From an uncultured Subdoligranulum sp. (lineage in GTDB: Bacteria > Bacillota > Clostridia > Oscillospirales > Ruminococcaceae), in the NCBI GenBank assembly GCA_904390925.1, contig CAJFMB010000002.1, forward strand, positions 1 to 64,000: DNA of 64,000 nt. Reading direction: 5' to 3'. The notes below the pieces were generated by a model that ran no database searches, had not been told where the DNA came from, and saw only the letters and a program-made list of their open reading frames with translations. The position numbers and the translations under genes are program-made. Positions 8,305 through 19,038 of the stretch are shown here, piece after piece. How positions within the stretch are numbered: the stretch's first letter is position 1; every line of letters begins with the position of its first letter.

Positions 8305-10134
8305 TTACTTGTTCTTCTTGCTGGTAGCCTTCATGCGCAGGTCATGGTCGAGAATGCGCTTGCGGATACGCAGGTTTTCAGGGGTGACTTCCAGCAGCTC
8401 ATCGGGAGCCAGGAACTCCAGGCAGGCTTCCAGGCTCAGCTTGGTCACCGGGGTCAGACGCAGGGCGTCGTCGCTGCCGGAGGCACGGGTGTTGGTCAGG
8501 TGCTTGGTCTTGCAGACGTTGACGGTGATGTCCTCGCCGGTGGGGGTGTAACCCACAACCTCGCCCTCGTAGACCTTCTCGCCGGGCAGCACCAGCAAGG
8601 TGCCGCGCTGCTGCGCGTTGAACAGGCCGTAGGTGACGGCCGTGCCGGTGTCAAAGCTGATCAGGGAGCCGGTGGAACGGGTGGAAATATCGCCCTGCCA
8701 CTCGTCGTAGCCGTCGAAAATGGTGTTCAGCACGCCCTCACCGTGGGTATCGGTCAGGAACTGGCTGCGGTAACCGAACAGGCCGCGGCTGGGCATACGG
8801 AACTCCAGACGGGTGCGGCTGTTCATCAGCTGCATGTTCAGCAGCTGTGCCTTGCGGCTGCCCAGAGCAGTCATGACGGCACCCTGATAGGTCTCGGGCA
8901 CGTCGATGACAACGCGCTCCATAGGCTCCATGGTCTTGCCGTTCTCCTCATGGGTCAGAACATGGGGCGGGGAAACCTGCAGCTCATAGCCTTCCCGGCG
9001 CATGGTCTCGATCAGGATGGACAGGTGCATTTCACCACGGCCCATGACACGGAAGGAATCGGTGGTGGCGGAATCCTCCACTTTCAGGGCAACGTCCTTC
9101 AGCAGCTCGCGGAACAGACGGTCGCGGATCTGACGGGAGGTGACGTACTTGCCTTCCTTGCCGGCGAAGGGGCTGTCGTTGACCGAGAAGGTCATCTCGA
9201 CAGTGGGATCGTTGATCTTGACGAAGGGCAGCGGCTGCACCTTGGCGGGATCGCAGACGGTGTTGCCGATGGTGATGTCGGGCAGACCGGCAAAGGCGAC
9301 GATATCGCCGGCCTCAGCCTGCTCGATGGGCTCACGGCCGTTTGCCTTGAAGTCAAACAGCTTGGTGATGCGGCCGGTCATGCGCAGATCAGGGTTGTGC
9401 CAGTCGCAGACCTGCACGTTCTGGCCCACCTTGATGACGCCGTTCTGCACACGGCCCACGCCCATACGGCCGACAAACTCGTTGTAGTCCACACTGGAAA
9501 CCAGCATCTGCATCGGCTCGTCAGGCTCGCCCTCGGGCGGGGTGACGTACTTCAGGATGGTGTCAAACAGCGGCTTCAGGTCGGTGCCGTTCTCGGGGTG
9601 GGTCCAGTCGTAGCTGGCAGTGCCGTTACGGCCGGAGCAGAAGACCATGGGGCTGTCCAGCTGCTCATCGCTGGCACCCAGGTCCATCAGCAGCTCCAGA
9701 ATCTCGTCGATGACTTCCTTGATGCGGGCATCGGGACGGTCAATTTTGTTGACGGCGATGACCAGCGACAGGTTCTGCTGCAGAGCCTTCTGCAGAACAA
9801 AACGGGTCTGGGGCATGCAGCCTTCCGCGGCATCCACCAGCAGCAGAACGCCGTTGACCATCTTCAGCACGCGCTCCACCTCGCCGCCGAAGTCGGCGTG
9901 GCCCGGGGTATCAACGATATTGATCTTGACACCGTTGTACTCGCAGGAGCAGTTCTTGGCCAGAATGGTGATACCGCGCTCCCGCTCGATGGCGCCGGAG
10001 TCCATCACGCGCTCGGCCACCTGCTGGTTGGCACGGAAAGCGCCGGACTGCTTCAGCATCTGATCGACCAGGGTAGTCTTGCCGTGGTCAACGTGGGCAA
10101 TGATCGCAATGTTGCGAAGATTTTCTCTTACCAT
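8305..10134 (-). CDS. typA: translational GTPase TypA/BipA
   Basis: MVRENLRNIAIIAHVDHGKTTLVDQML, NIVDTPGHADFGGEVERVL and the full-length BipA pattern. Confidence 0.97.
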   Translation of the reverse strand: MVRENLRNIAIIAHVDHGKTTLVDQMLKQSGAFRANQQVAERVMDSGAIERERGITILAKNCSCEYNGVKINIVDTPGHADFGGEVERVLKMVNGVLLLVDAAEGCMPQTRFVLQKALQQNLSLVIAVNKIDRPDARIKEVIDEILELLMDLGASDEQLDSPMVFCSGRNGTASYDWTHPENGTDLKPLFDTILKYVTPPEGEPDEPMQMLVSSVDYNEFVGRMGVGRVQNGVIKVGQNVQVCDWHNPDLRMTGRITKLFDFKANGREPIEQAEAGDIVAFAGLPDITIGNTVCDPAKVQPLPFVKINDPTVEMTFSVNDSPFAGKEGKYVTSRQIRDRLFRELLKDVALKVEDSATTDSFRVMGRGEMHLSILIETMRREGYELQVSPPHVLTHEENGKTMEPMERVVIDVPETYQGAVMTALGSRKAQLLNMQLMNSRTRLEFRMPSRGLFGYRSQFLTDTHGEGVLNTIFDGYDEWQGDISTRSTGSLISFDTGTAVTYGLFNAQQRGTLLVLPGEKVYEGEVVGYTPTGEDITVNVCKTKHLTNTRASGSDDALRLTPVTKLSLEACLEFLAPDELLEVTPENLRIRKRILDHDLRMKATSKKNK

Positions 10135-10424
10135 TTCCTTACAGTACCCCTTACTCTTTACTATCTTGGAACCTCTTGTCTTACGTAGACACGAACAACT
10201 TTTCAGCATCCGTCCCCGGCTGGCAAGCTGGATCACAGAAGGTGCAGACAAAAGCCGCATACTAGATAATTTTACGTCACTGCGCCACACTTGTCAAGAA
10301 TCGCAAAACGGTTTTTTCTGTGCTATACTACATTATATAGGTGTATCTTTTGAATTCTGTGCAAATTACCCGTCTGTCCGTGCGGCATCCCGCCACAGTT
10401 ACCGAAAAAGAAGGGAAAAACGTT

Positions 10425-12092
10425 ATGTCAACCATGCCAAAAGCCAAAGTCTGGCGCAAAGTCAATGTGATCGGTCACATCCACCCGGATACCGACTCGA
10501 TCTGTTCGGCCATCGCCTATGCGTATCTGAAAAACCAGGCCAGTGATATGGTCTGCGAGCCCCGCCGCGCAGGGCAGCTCAACCGGGAAACCGAGTTCGT
10601 TCTCAAGCATTTCGGGGTGGAGCCGCCCCGCCTGTGCACCGATGTCAGTCCCCAGATCAAGGACATCGACATCCGCCAGCAGCCCGGCATCGACGGGGAA
10701 ACCAGCCTGAAGGCGGCGTTGTCCCTGATGAAGGATGTGGAGATCGACACACTTTGCATCACCAACGACGAGCAGGACCTTTTGGGGCTGGTCACCGTGC
10801 GTGACATCGCCAACGCCAATATGGAAATGCTGGACACCGGCGTGCTGGCCGATGCAAAAACCAGTTACAAGAATGTGGTTTCCACCCTGGACGGTGAAAT
10901 GATTGTGGGCAACCCCGAGGATGTTGTCACCGGCCGCATCTATATCGGCGGAAGTCCCGATGTGATGGAGGAGGTGCTGCAGCCCGGGGACCTGGTCCTG
11001 GTGCCCAACCGCTATGATATCCAGCTCTGCGCCATCGAGTGCAAGGCGGGCTGTATCGTCATCTGCAACGGCAAGGCGGCACCCCGCACCATTGAGGCGC
11101 TGGCCCGGGAAAAAGGCTGCCGCATCATCCTGACCCCCCACGACACCTACGGCGCCGCCCGCCTGGTCAGCCAGTCTGCACCGGTGCGCCATTTCATGCA
11201 GGTGGACAACCTGCTCAAATTCAATGTGGATACCGCCATTGAGGATGCCCGCCGGGTCATGGCCAGCGTCCGTCACCGGTATTTCCCCATCCTGGACCAC
11301 AACGGCAAATACTGCGGTGTGGTTTCCCGCCGTAACCTGCTGAACCTGCACCGCAAGCAGATCATTCTGGTGGACCACAACGAAAAGACCCAGGCGGTGG
11401 ATGGTCTGAGCCAGGCGGAAATCCTGGAGATCATCGACCATCACCGGATCGGCACGCTGGAAACCAGCGGCCCCGTCTATTTCCGCAATGTGCCGGTGGG
11501 GTGCACCGCCACCATCATCTTCCAGATGTATCTGGAAAATGAGGTGGATATCCCCAAGAAGATTGCGGGTCTGCTGCTGTCGGCCATTCTGTCCGACACG
11601 CTGATGTTCCGCTCTCCCACCTCCACCCCCCAGGACGAGCAGGCTGCCACCGCACTGGCCAAAATTGCCGGGGAGGATATCCCCACCTATGCCGAGCAGA
11701 TGTTTGAGGCCGGCGGCGACCTGACCGGCAAGACGGCCGAGGAGGTTTTCCTCTCCGACTTCAAGATTTTCAGCCGCGGCGACGTGAAGTTCGGCGTGGG
11801 TCAGAGCAGCTATATGACGGCCAGGTCCCGTGCTGCCGCCGAGGCACTGGTGGGACCCTATCTGGAGGAGGCCGCTGCCCATGCAGGGCTGCCGCTGGTG
11901 TTCTATATGTTTACCGACGTGCAGAAGGAAAGCACCGACCTGATGTACACCGGTCACGAGGCCGAGCGGATTCTGAACGCTGCTTTCGGTGTGGAGCCGC
12001 AGGACGGCAAAGTGGTACTGGAAGGGGTAGTCAGCCGCAAAAAGCAGCTGATCCCGCCGCTGATGGCCGCCATGCAGGAGCTGGAACACTGA
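10425..12092 (+). CDS. manganese-dependent inorganic pyrophosphatase with CBS/DRTGG insert (DHH family)
   Basis: NVIGHIHPDTDSICSAIAYAYLKNQ, LVDHNEKTQAVDG, EIIDHHRIGTLET, plus CBS-like insert. Confidence 0.93.
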   Translation: MSTMPKAKVWRKVNVIGHIHPDTDSICSAIAYAYLKNQASDMVCEPRRAGQLNRETEFVLKHFGVEPPRLCTDVSPQIKDIDIRQQPGIDGETSLKAALSLMKDVEIDTLCITNDEQDLLGLVTVRDIANANMEMLDTGVLADAKTSYKNVVSTLDGEMIVGNPEDVVTGRIYIGGSPDVMEEVLQPGDLVLVPNRYDIQLCAIECKAGCIVICNGKAAPRTIEALAREKGCRIILTPHDTYGAARLVSQSAPVRHFMQVDNLLKFNVDTAIEDARRVMASVRHRYFPILDHNGKYCGVVSRRNLLNLHRKQIILVDHNEKTQAVDGLSQAEILEIIDHHRIGTLETSGPVYFRNVPVGCTATIIFQMYLENEVDIPKKIAGLLLSAILSDTLMFRSPTSTPQDEQAATALAKIAGEDIPTYAEQMFEAGGDLTGKTAEEVFLSDFKIFSRGDVKFGVGQSSYMTARSRAAAEALVGPYLEEAAAHAGLPLVFYMFTDVQKESTDLMYTGHEAERILNAAFGVEPQDGKVVLEGVVSRKKQLIPPLMAAMQELEH

Positions 12093-12208
12093 TCAGCCCG
12101 CCCCGATTGTCCTGCCTTCCCTGACCGGCGGTGCTGCATCCGGCGGCAGGGAAGGATTTCTTTATCATGGGTTCAGGAGATCTGAACCAGAGAGGAGTCA
12201 TACCATTC

Positions 12209-13102
12209 ATGCGTTCACCTATTGGCAGAATCGCGGTACTCACCGATTCCAGCTGTGATCTGCCGCAGCAATATTTCAAAAAATATCCGATCTATCGCCT
12301 GCCGTTGATTGTCACCTGCGGGGAAACCGCCTACCGGGACGGTGTGGAGATCACCGCCGATGAGGTATACCGCCGGCAGCCGGACGAAAACTTCAAGACC
12401 AGCCTGCCGCTGCGGGAGGATGCCAACGCGGTGCTGGATACCATTGCCGCAGACGGGTACAAGAAGGTCATTGTGCTGCCGCTGTCCAGTGCACTGTCCA
12501 GCACCTGCAACCACCTGCGTCTGATTGCCGCCGAGCGTACCGACCTGGAAGTCGAGGTCATTGACAGTCGGCGGTGCGCCAGCATCGGACTGGGGATGCT
12601 GGCGGTCCAGACAGCCCAGTATGCCATGGCCGGCATGAACTTTGAAACCCTGAAACAGGTGGTCGTCCAGATGATTGACGACAGCACGGTATTCTTCTGC
12701 ATTGACACGCTGGAATACCTGCGCCGCGGCGGCCGCATCGGGCGGGTCACTGCGGTGGCCGGGTCGCTGTTGCAGATCAAGCCGATTTTGACCATCGGCA
12801 CCGACGGTGTTATCGGGACGGCGGCCAAGGTCCGGGGACGCAACGCTGCCTTTGAGCGGCTTTTGGATCTGGCGGACGGTGTCAGGGCCAACGGCCCCGA
12901 GGCCCCCGCCTTCAATCTGGTGGTCTGCGACGGCGCATGGCCGGAGGAGGGCAAGCGCCTGGAAACCGCACTGAAAAAACGGCTTCCCGGCTGCCATCAG
13001 CTGATTCACGGCAGCATTGATGCCACACTGGCGGTGCATTTGGGACCCCATCTGCTGGGGTGCGGCGTCCAGTTTCTGCGCACCCCGCCGCCATCTGTGT
13101 GA
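12209..13102 (+). CDS. DegV family (fatty-acid-binding) protein
   Basis: IAVLTDSSCDLPQQYF, LPLSSALSSTCNHLRL, DTLEYLRRGGRIGRVTAVAGSLLQIKPIL. Confidence 0.95.
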   Translation: MRSPIGRIAVLTDSSCDLPQQYFKKYPIYRLPLIVTCGETAYRDGVEITADEVYRRQPDENFKTSLPLREDANAVLDTIAADGYKKVIVLPLSSALSSTCNHLRLIAAERTDLEVEVIDSRRCASIGLGMLAVQTAQYAMAGMNFETLKQVVVQMIDDSTVFFCIDTLEYLRRGGRIGRVTAVAGSLLQIKPILTIGTDGVIGTAAKVRGRNAAFERLLDLADGVRANGPEAPAFNLVVCDGAWPEEGKRLETALKKRLPGCHQLIHGSIDATLAVHLGPHLLGCGVQFLRTPPPSV

Positions 13103-13137
13103 TGCGGCATTTTCCACCATTGTGAAAGGAGTTTTTC

Positions 13138-15117
13138 ATGCCTGAGGCATTCCATCCCACCCCGGAACAGCTGCGGTATCTGGCCCTGCTGGCGGAAAAG
13201 TATCCCACCATTGCGGCGGCCTCCAGTGAGATCATCAACCTGGAAGCGCTCTCCCGCCTGCCCAAGGGAACGGAACATTTCATGAGCGACCTGCACGGTG
13301 AGAATGAGGCGTTCATCCATATCCTGAACAGTGCCTCCGGCGTCATCCGGGAAAAGATTGATGTGGTGCTGGGGGAGGGTGTCCCGGCGGCTGAGCGTGC
13401 CGAGCTGGCCACCCTGATCTACTATCCGGTGCAGAAACTGCCGGAACTGAAGGCCAAACAGTCCGACCTGACCGCTTGGTACCGCAAAAATCTGCTGTGG
13501 CTGATCCAGCTGTGCCGGTTTGTGTCCAGCAAGCATACCCGGGACCATGTGCGCAAATGTCTGCCGAAATACTGCGGCCATATCATTGACGAACTGCTCC
13601 ACGCCCATTTTGAGGATCATGACAAGGATTTGTATTATGGGCAGATCATTGACAGCATCATCCGGCATGACCGGGCGGATGCCTATATTACCCGTTTCTG
13701 CGAGGTCATCAAGCGGCTGGCGGTGGACCGGCTGCACATTGTGGGAGACCTGTTTGACCGTGGCCCCCGCCCTGACCAGATTCTGGACCGGCTGATGCTC
13801 CACCATGATGTGGACATTCAGTGGGGCAACCATGACGTGGTCTGGATGGGAGCGGCCGCGGGCAGTCCCATCTGCATCCTGACGGTCCTGAAAACCACCG
13901 TCGCCTACAACAACCTTCCTACCCTGGAAAACGGCTACGGCATCAGTCTGCGGGGCCTGGACCATCTGGCCGAGGCATTCTATGCCGACACCGATGTGGA
14001 GCACTGGAAGCCCCATCTGGACCCCCGGACCAGTCCCGGCGCCGACACCATTGCCCGCGCCGCCCGGATGCACAAGGCCGTCACCATCATGATGCTCAAG
14101 CTGGAAGCCCAGGTCATTGCCCGCAACCCGGATTTCCAGTATCAGGGCAGGGACTATCTCAACCAGATTGACTATGCAGCGGGGACGGTCCGCTGCGGCG
14201 GCAAGAGCTATCCGCTGCTGGACCCGGTCTTTCCCACGGTGGACCCGGCCGACCCCTCCCGCCTGAATCCGCAGGAGGAGCAGGTGCTCAGTGATCTGGT
14301 CCGCTCCTTCACCGAGAGCGAGCGCCTGCAGCGGCACACCCAGTTTTTGTATGCCAAAGGTGCGGTTTACAAGGTCTGCAACGGCAACCTGCTGTTTCAT
14401 GGTGCAGTGCCTATGACCGAGGACGGCGCTTTTGCCGCCGAGACCTTTGAAGGGAAAAGCTATTCCGGCAAGGCACTGTTTGACTACTGTGACCGCCGTG
14501 CCCGGGAGGGATATTTTGCCGCACCGGGCAGCCCGGAACGGCAGGCCGGGCAGGACTTCCTCTGGTATCTCTGGTGCGGACGGCTGTCACCGATTTTTGG
14601 CCGCAGTGCCATGACCACCTTTGAACGGCTGTATATCGCCGACAAATCCACCCATACCGAGGTTAAGAACCCCTATTACCGCCATATCCAGAGCGCTGAA
14701 ACCGCCGACAAGATCCTGCGGGAGTTTGGTCTGGAAGGGGAGGGCTGCCACATCATCAACGGCCATGTGCCGGTGCGTGCGATTGAAGGGGAGAGCCCGG
14801 TCAAGGGCGGCGGCAAGATCATTGTCATTGACGGCGGGTTCTGCCGTGCCTATCACAGCAGGACCGGCATTGCGGGCTATACACTGGTGTACAACAGCCG
14901 GGGCCTGACGCTGCGGACCCACCAGCCCTTTGAGAGCGCCGAGAAGGCCATCCGGGAGGATGAGGACATTGCCTCCCGCAGCGAGTACATCTACACCGCA
15001 CCGCAGCGGGTTCTTGTCCGGGATACCGACGAGGGTGTGGAAAAGCGGGTGCTGATTGCTGACCTGGAGCAGCTGCTGGCAGCCTACCGCGCCGGTCTTC
15101 TGCGGGAACAGCTGTGA
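13138..15117 (+). CDS. fbp: class III fructose-1,6-bisphosphatase
   Basis: LPKGTEHFMSDLHGENEAFIHIL, VGDLFDRGPRPDQILD, WGNHDVVWMGAA, INGHVPV. Confidence 0.96.
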   Translation: MPEAFHPTPEQLRYLALLAEKYPTIAAASSEIINLEALSRLPKGTEHFMSDLHGENEAFIHILNSASGVIREKIDVVLGEGVPAAERAELATLIYYPVQKLPELKAKQSDLTAWYRKNLLWLIQLCRFVSSKHTRDHVRKCLPKYCGHIIDELLHAHFEDHDKDLYYGQIIDSIIRHDRADAYITRFCEVIKRLAVDRLHIVGDLFDRGPRPDQILDRLMLHHDVDIQWGNHDVVWMGAAAGSPICILTVLKTTVAYNNLPTLENGYGISLRGLDHLAEAFYADTDVEHWKPHLDPRTSPGADTIARAARMHKAVTIMMLKLEAQVIARNPDFQYQGRDYLNQIDYAAGTVRCGGKSYPLLDPVFPTVDPADPSRLNPQEEQVLSDLVRSFTESERLQRHTQFLYAKGAVYKVCNGNLLFHGAVPMTEDGAFAAETFEGKSYSGKALFDYCDRRAREGYFAAPGSPERQAGQDFLWYLWCGRLSPIFGRSAMTTFERLYIADKSTHTEVKNPYYRHIQSAETADKILREFGLEGEGCHIINGHVPVRAIEGESPVKGGGKIIVIDGGFCRAYHSRTGIAGYTLVYNSRGLTLRTHQPFESAEKAIREDEDIASRSEYIYTAPQRVLVRDTDEGVEKRVLIADLEQLLAAYRAGLLREQL

Positions 15118-15143
15118 CCGGTACAGGCAAACCGTTTATACAA

Positions 15144-15185
15144 CAAAAAGCCCCGGCAGAGCGTTGCTTGCTCTGCCGGGGCTTG
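15144..15185. terminator. intrinsic terminator between convergent fbp and upp
   Basis: AGCCCCGGCAGAGC-loop-GCTCTGCCGGGGCT; T tract on the minus strand. Confidence 0.8.
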
Positions 15186-15204
15186 ATACTACAATGGGGA
15201 AAAA

Positions 15205-15834
15205 TTACTTGGTGCCGAAGATACGGTCGCCGGCATCGCCCAGACCGGGGACGATGTAGCCCTTCTCGTTCAGCTTCTCATCCAGTGCGGCGACGTAGAT
15301 GTCCACATCGGGATGGGCAGCGTGCAGCACCTTCATGCCTTCCGGCGCTGCAATCAGGCCGATGAATTTGATGTGCTTGGCGCCCCGCTGCTTGATCATG
15401 GTGATGGCATCCGCAGCGCTGCTGCCGGTGGCCAGCATCGGGTCCAGAACAATGACTTCACGCTCGGCAATGTCCTTGGGCAGCTTGCAGTAGTACTCCA
15501 CCGGCTCCAGCGTTTCCTCGTTGCGGTACAGGCCGATGTGGCCCACCTTGGCGGCAGGAATCAGGTTCAGCATGCCATCCACCATGCCCAGACCGGCACG
15601 CAGAATGGGAACCAGTGCCAGCTTGCGGCCGGCCAGAACCTTGGTGCGGGCCAGGGCGATGGGGGTCTCGACCTCAACCTCTTCCAGGGGCAGGTCACGG
15701 GTGGCCTCGTAGCACAGCAGGGTGGAAACCTCGCTGACCATGTCACGGAACTCCTTGGTGCCGGTGCGGCGATCCCGCAGCAGGCTGATCTTGTGCTGAA
15801 TCAGAGGATGATCGACAATCTCAACAACGCTCAT
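15205..15834 (-). CDS. upp: uracil phosphoribosyltransferase
   Basis: [65 protein letters not shown]. Confidence 0.97.
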   Translation of the reverse strand: MSVVEIVDHPLIQHKISLLRDRRTGTKEFRDMVSEVSTLLCYEATRDLPLEEVEVETPIALARTKVLAGRKLALVPILRAGLGMVDGMLNLIPAAKVGHIGLYRNEETLEPVEYYCKLPKDIAEREVIVLDPMLATGSSAADAITMIKQRGAKHIKFIGLIAAPEGMKVLHAAHPDVDIYVAALDEKLNEKGYIVPGLGDAGDRIFGTK

Positions 15835-15919
15835 AGTTGGCAACTCCTTACCTTGTTCAAGTTTGCATCTGCCAAGGGCAGACAAGCCCCCAAACGGGGC
15901 GGAATCCAAAATCAAAACA

Positions 15920-16381
15920 TCAGCCGCGGTTGCTGTCCAGGGCATTGACCTTTTCGACGCGGGCCTGATGACGGCCGCCCTCAAAGGGGGTTTCCAGGAA
16001 CAGATCCATCAGCTGGCAGGCCAAGCCGGGGCCCACCACGCGGGCGCCCATGCAAAGCACATTGGCATCGTTGTGGCGGCGGGTAAATTCGGCGCTGAAA
16101 CTGTCACTGCAGCAGCAGGCACGAATGCCCGCAACCTTGTTGGCGCACATGGACATACCCACGCCGGTGCCGCAGCAAAGAATGGCATAGCTGCATTCGC
16201 CACGCACAACAGCCTCACAGGGGGGCACGGCCTTGTCCGGGTAGTCGCAGCGCTCGCCGTCGTAGGAGCCGAAATCCCGGTAGGGAATGCCCTGCTCTTC
16301 CAGATGGCGGCGCAGCTCCTCCTTCAGGGAAAAGCCTGCGTGATCAGCGCCCAGCGCGATGGGTTTCCTCTCGTTAGACAT
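15920..16381 (-). CDS. rpiB: ribose-5-phosphate isomerase B
   Basis: [44 protein letters not shown]. Confidence 0.95.
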   Translation of the reverse strand: MSNERKPIALGADHAGFSLKEELRRHLEEQGIPYRDFGSYDGERCDYPDKAVPPCEAVVRGECSYAILCCGTGVGMSMCANKVAGIRACCCSDSFSAEFTRRHNDANVLCMGARVVGPGLACQLMDLFLETPFEGGRHQARVEKVNALDSNRG

Positions 16382-16405
16382 TTTGTTACCTCTCTTTGAT
16401 ACTTC

Positions 16406-17104
16406 TCACCTTGTTGCATGCTCTGCGGCAGCTTCCCGCTCAGCGCGTTCCCGTTCCGCCTGGCTCAGCCGCAGATAGTTGGGCATCAGCAGGGCGGGGG
16501 CCACACACTGGCCGTTGTGCCACATAGCATGCCCTGCCAGTCCGGCACCCACTGCCCGTGCCACCTGCAAAGCCGGCGGACAGGGCAGAGCCTGCTCATC
16601 CTTATTGTAACACAATGCGGCGCCGTCGCCAATATATATTACAGGCTTTTTGCAGGTTTGCGCATAGGCAACCGCTTCCTCAGCGGGGGCTGCGGCATCG
16701 GGGGTCAGTCGGGTGTGGGTGGCCAGATCAAAGGCGGCCCAGTATACCTGCCCACGGCGGGCGTCCATTGCGCAGACGGCAGTGCCTTCGCCGATATGGC
16801 ACCAGGCCAGTGCCTCCAGGGTGGATACCCCGGCACAGGGCGTCTGGGCGGCAAGTGCCATGCCCTTGACTGCCGCCATACCGATGCGCAGTCCGGTAAA
16901 GCTGCCCGGGCCAGCCGTCACGGCGTACAGGTCCAGGTCGCCTGCACGGATACCGCCCATCTTCAGGGCGGCATCCACCATGGGCATCAGCGTCTCGCTG
17001 TGGGTCAGGCCGCAGTTGCAGACCGTCTCGTACAGCACAGTGTCGTCGCGCAGCAGTGCCACCGAGGCGGACCGCCCGGCGGTGTCGATTGCTAGTATAT
17101 TCAT
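16406..17104 (-). CDS. tsaB: tRNA threonylcarbamoyladenosine biosynthesis protein TsaB
   Basis: MNILAIDTAGRSASVALL, TAGPGSFTGLRIGMAAVKGMALA. Confidence 0.95.
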   Translation of the reverse strand: MNILAIDTAGRSASVALLRDDTVLYETVCNCGLTHSETLMPMVDAALKMGGIRAGDLDLYAVTAGPGSFTGLRIGMAAVKGMALAAQTPCAGVSTLEALAWCHIGEGTAVCAMDARRGQVYWAAFDLATHTRLTPDAAAPAEEAVAYAQTCKKPVIYIGDGAALCYNKDEQALPCPPALQVARAVGAGLAGHAMWHNGQCVAPALLMPNYLRLSQAERERAEREAAAEHATR

Positions 17105-17149
17105 GCAGGATTCTCCTTCAGAACAGGCGGGGGACGCCGCAGCACGGCA

Positions 17150-17569
17150 TCACAGCCCGCAGATCAGAATATGCCGGTCATTTTCTCCGGTGCGCTGAAT
17201 CTCAATGGTAATGGGGTTCTCCCGGGCCAGAATCTCGGCACAGTTTTCGCTCCATTCCACCGCAACCACAGCACCCATGTCCAGATAATCATAGAACCCG
17301 GCGGCGGCCAGATCCGCCTCGGTATGGATGCGGTAAAGATCAAAATGGGCAAACGGCCGGGGACCCCGGTAATAGTTGACAATGGCAAAGGTGGGGCTGG
17401 ACACCGGATCGGTGCAGCCGAGTCCTTCGGCAATGCCCTGACAGAACGCGGTCTTTCCGGCACCCAGGCCGCCCGTAAAGGTGATCAGCGCGCCGGGGGT
17501 CAGACGGGCGGCCAGTTTGCGTCCCAGTTCGACCGTCTCCTCACGGGAGTGGGTGGTATATTCTTCCAT
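17150..17569 (-). CDS. tsaE: tRNA threonylcarbamoyladenosine biosynthesis ATPase TsaE
   Basis: FTGGLGAGKTAFCQGIAEGLG, VSSPTFAIVNYY, FDLYRI; start trimmed to MEEYTTHS. Confidence 0.95.
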   Translation of the reverse strand: MEEYTTHSREETVELGRKLAARLTPGALITFTGGLGAGKTAFCQGIAEGLGCTDPVSSPTFAIVNYYRGPRPFAHFDLYRIHTEADLAAAGFYDYLDMGAVVAVEWSENCAEILARENPITIEIQRTGENDRHILICGL

Positions 17570-17815
17570 ATTGCGCATACTCCTTACTGGGGGCAAAATC
17601 GCCGCCCGATTTTCCTGTCGTTGCCAAATGCAGGGCGGGACAATCGTATCCTGTCTGGCAGGATACAGCAATTATACCGCACCCCGGCCGGTTTGTAAAA
17701 TTTTCAGGCAAAATCTGGTAAATCGGAACACCGGACGGTATAATATCTATTGTGAGATTCTGTCTTTTTGCTGCCTGCAAAGAAGAATGATCCTTTCAGA
17801 AAGGAGGGCGGTCCC

Positions 17816-18982
17816 ATGCTCAAACTGATGCGCCGGTATGCAGCCCGGGCAGATTTGTTGCTTCTGGCACTTTGCGCGGTCTGTTCCGCCCTCAGTGTGG
17901 TGGTACTGGTCAGCGTGGGGCAAAGCCAGCTGGGGGGGTCCAACAACAAGGCATCGGTGCAGCTGATCGCCAGCCTGCTGGGGGTGATGCTGGCAGTGAT
18001 TGCCTCCACGGTGGACTACCGCACGCTTGCCCGCGCCTGGCCGCTGCACGCTGTGACTGCCTGGGGACTGGTGCTGCCAACCCTGTTTCTGCACAATTTC
18101 CGGGCCGGGTTCCTGACCATCGGATATGATGCCGGCGGTACCTCCAACTACAGCTGGTACCGGGTGGGAGGTATGACCTTCCAGCCCACCGAGCTGGCAA
18201 AAATCAGCTTTGTCCTGACGCTGGCACTGCATCTGGAGCGGGTGCGCGGCCGGGTGAACAAACCGCAAAACCTGCTGGCCCTGCTGGTCCATATTCTTTT
18301 GCCGGTGGCGGTCATCCATATTCAGGGGGACGACGGCACGGCGCTGGTTTTTCTGGGCATGGGGCTGGTCATGCTGTTTGCCGGGGGACTTTCCCCCTGG
18401 CTGGTGGGCGGCGCAGCAGGTTGTGCGGTGGCAGGCGGCGCCCTGCTGCTTGTCCTGAAACCCGGCATTCTGAAAGGCTATCAGTTCCAGCGTATTCTGG
18501 CGGTGCTCAACCCGGACGACCCGGCGCTGGCGCAGTTCACCTACCAGCAGAACAAGGGGGCCATGGCCATCGGGACCGGGGGCCTGACCGGACAGGGGCT
18601 TTTCTCCGGCGAGCATATCTTTGTCCCCAATGCCTGGAACGACTTCATCTTCAGTTACCTGGCCAATGTGCTGGGATTTGTGGGCGCAGCAGCGGTGCTG
18701 ATTCTGCTGTTTGCCATCGGGGCACGCATTCTGACCACAGCGTTGCACAGTATGGACGCGCTGGGCCGTTATATCTGCGTGGGAATTTTTGCAGCGCTGT
18801 TTTTGCAGTGTGTCATCAATCTGGGCATGAATTTGCAGGTGTTGCCGGTGATTGGCGTCACGCTGCCGTTTTTCTCGGCGGGCGGGTCCAGTGTGGTGAT
18901 GATGTATCTCTGTATCGGGCTGGTGCTCAGCATTTCGCTGCACAACCGGCGCCGGTTTGGCATTGTGGAAAATCTGGATTAA
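17816..18982 (+). CDS. FtsW/RodA/SpoVE family protein (SEDS)
   Basis: Multi-TM; WYRVGGMTFQPTELAKISFVL, FVPNAWNDFIFSYLANVLGF, LPVIGVTLPFFSAGGSS. Confidence 0.93.
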   Translation: MLKLMRRYAARADLLLLALCAVCSALSVVVLVSVGQSQLGGSNNKASVQLIASLLGVMLAVIASTVDYRTLARAWPLHAVTAWGLVLPTLFLHNFRAGFLTIGYDAGGTSNYSWYRVGGMTFQPTELAKISFVLTLALHLERVRGRVNKPQNLLALLVHILLPVAVIHIQGDDGTALVFLGMGLVMLFAGGLSPWLVGGAAGCAVAGGALLLVLKPGILKGYQFQRILAVLNPDDPALAQFTYQQNKGAMAIGTGGLTGQGLFSGEHIFVPNAWNDFIFSYLANVLGFVGAAAVLILLFAIGARILTTALHSMDALGRYICVGIFAALFLQCVINLGMNLQVLPVIGVTLPFFSAGGSSVVMMYLCIGLVLSISLHNRRRFGIVENLD

Positions 18983-19018
18983 AAAACAGGCCGTTGCAAA
19001 ACAACGGCCTGTTTTTTA
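18981..19018 (+). terminator. intrinsic terminator
   Basis: AAAAAACAGGCCGTTGcaaaaCAACGGCCTGTTTTTT. Confidence 0.88.
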
Positions 19019-19038
19019 TGCGGCAAAAGCGTCGGATG

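Noticed and set aside
8152-10188. 678-aa plus-strand ORF antisense to typA
   Set aside because: Antisense shadow ORF in GC-rich DNA; the minus-strand frame encodes full-length TypA and the translation is low-complexity without recognisable domains.
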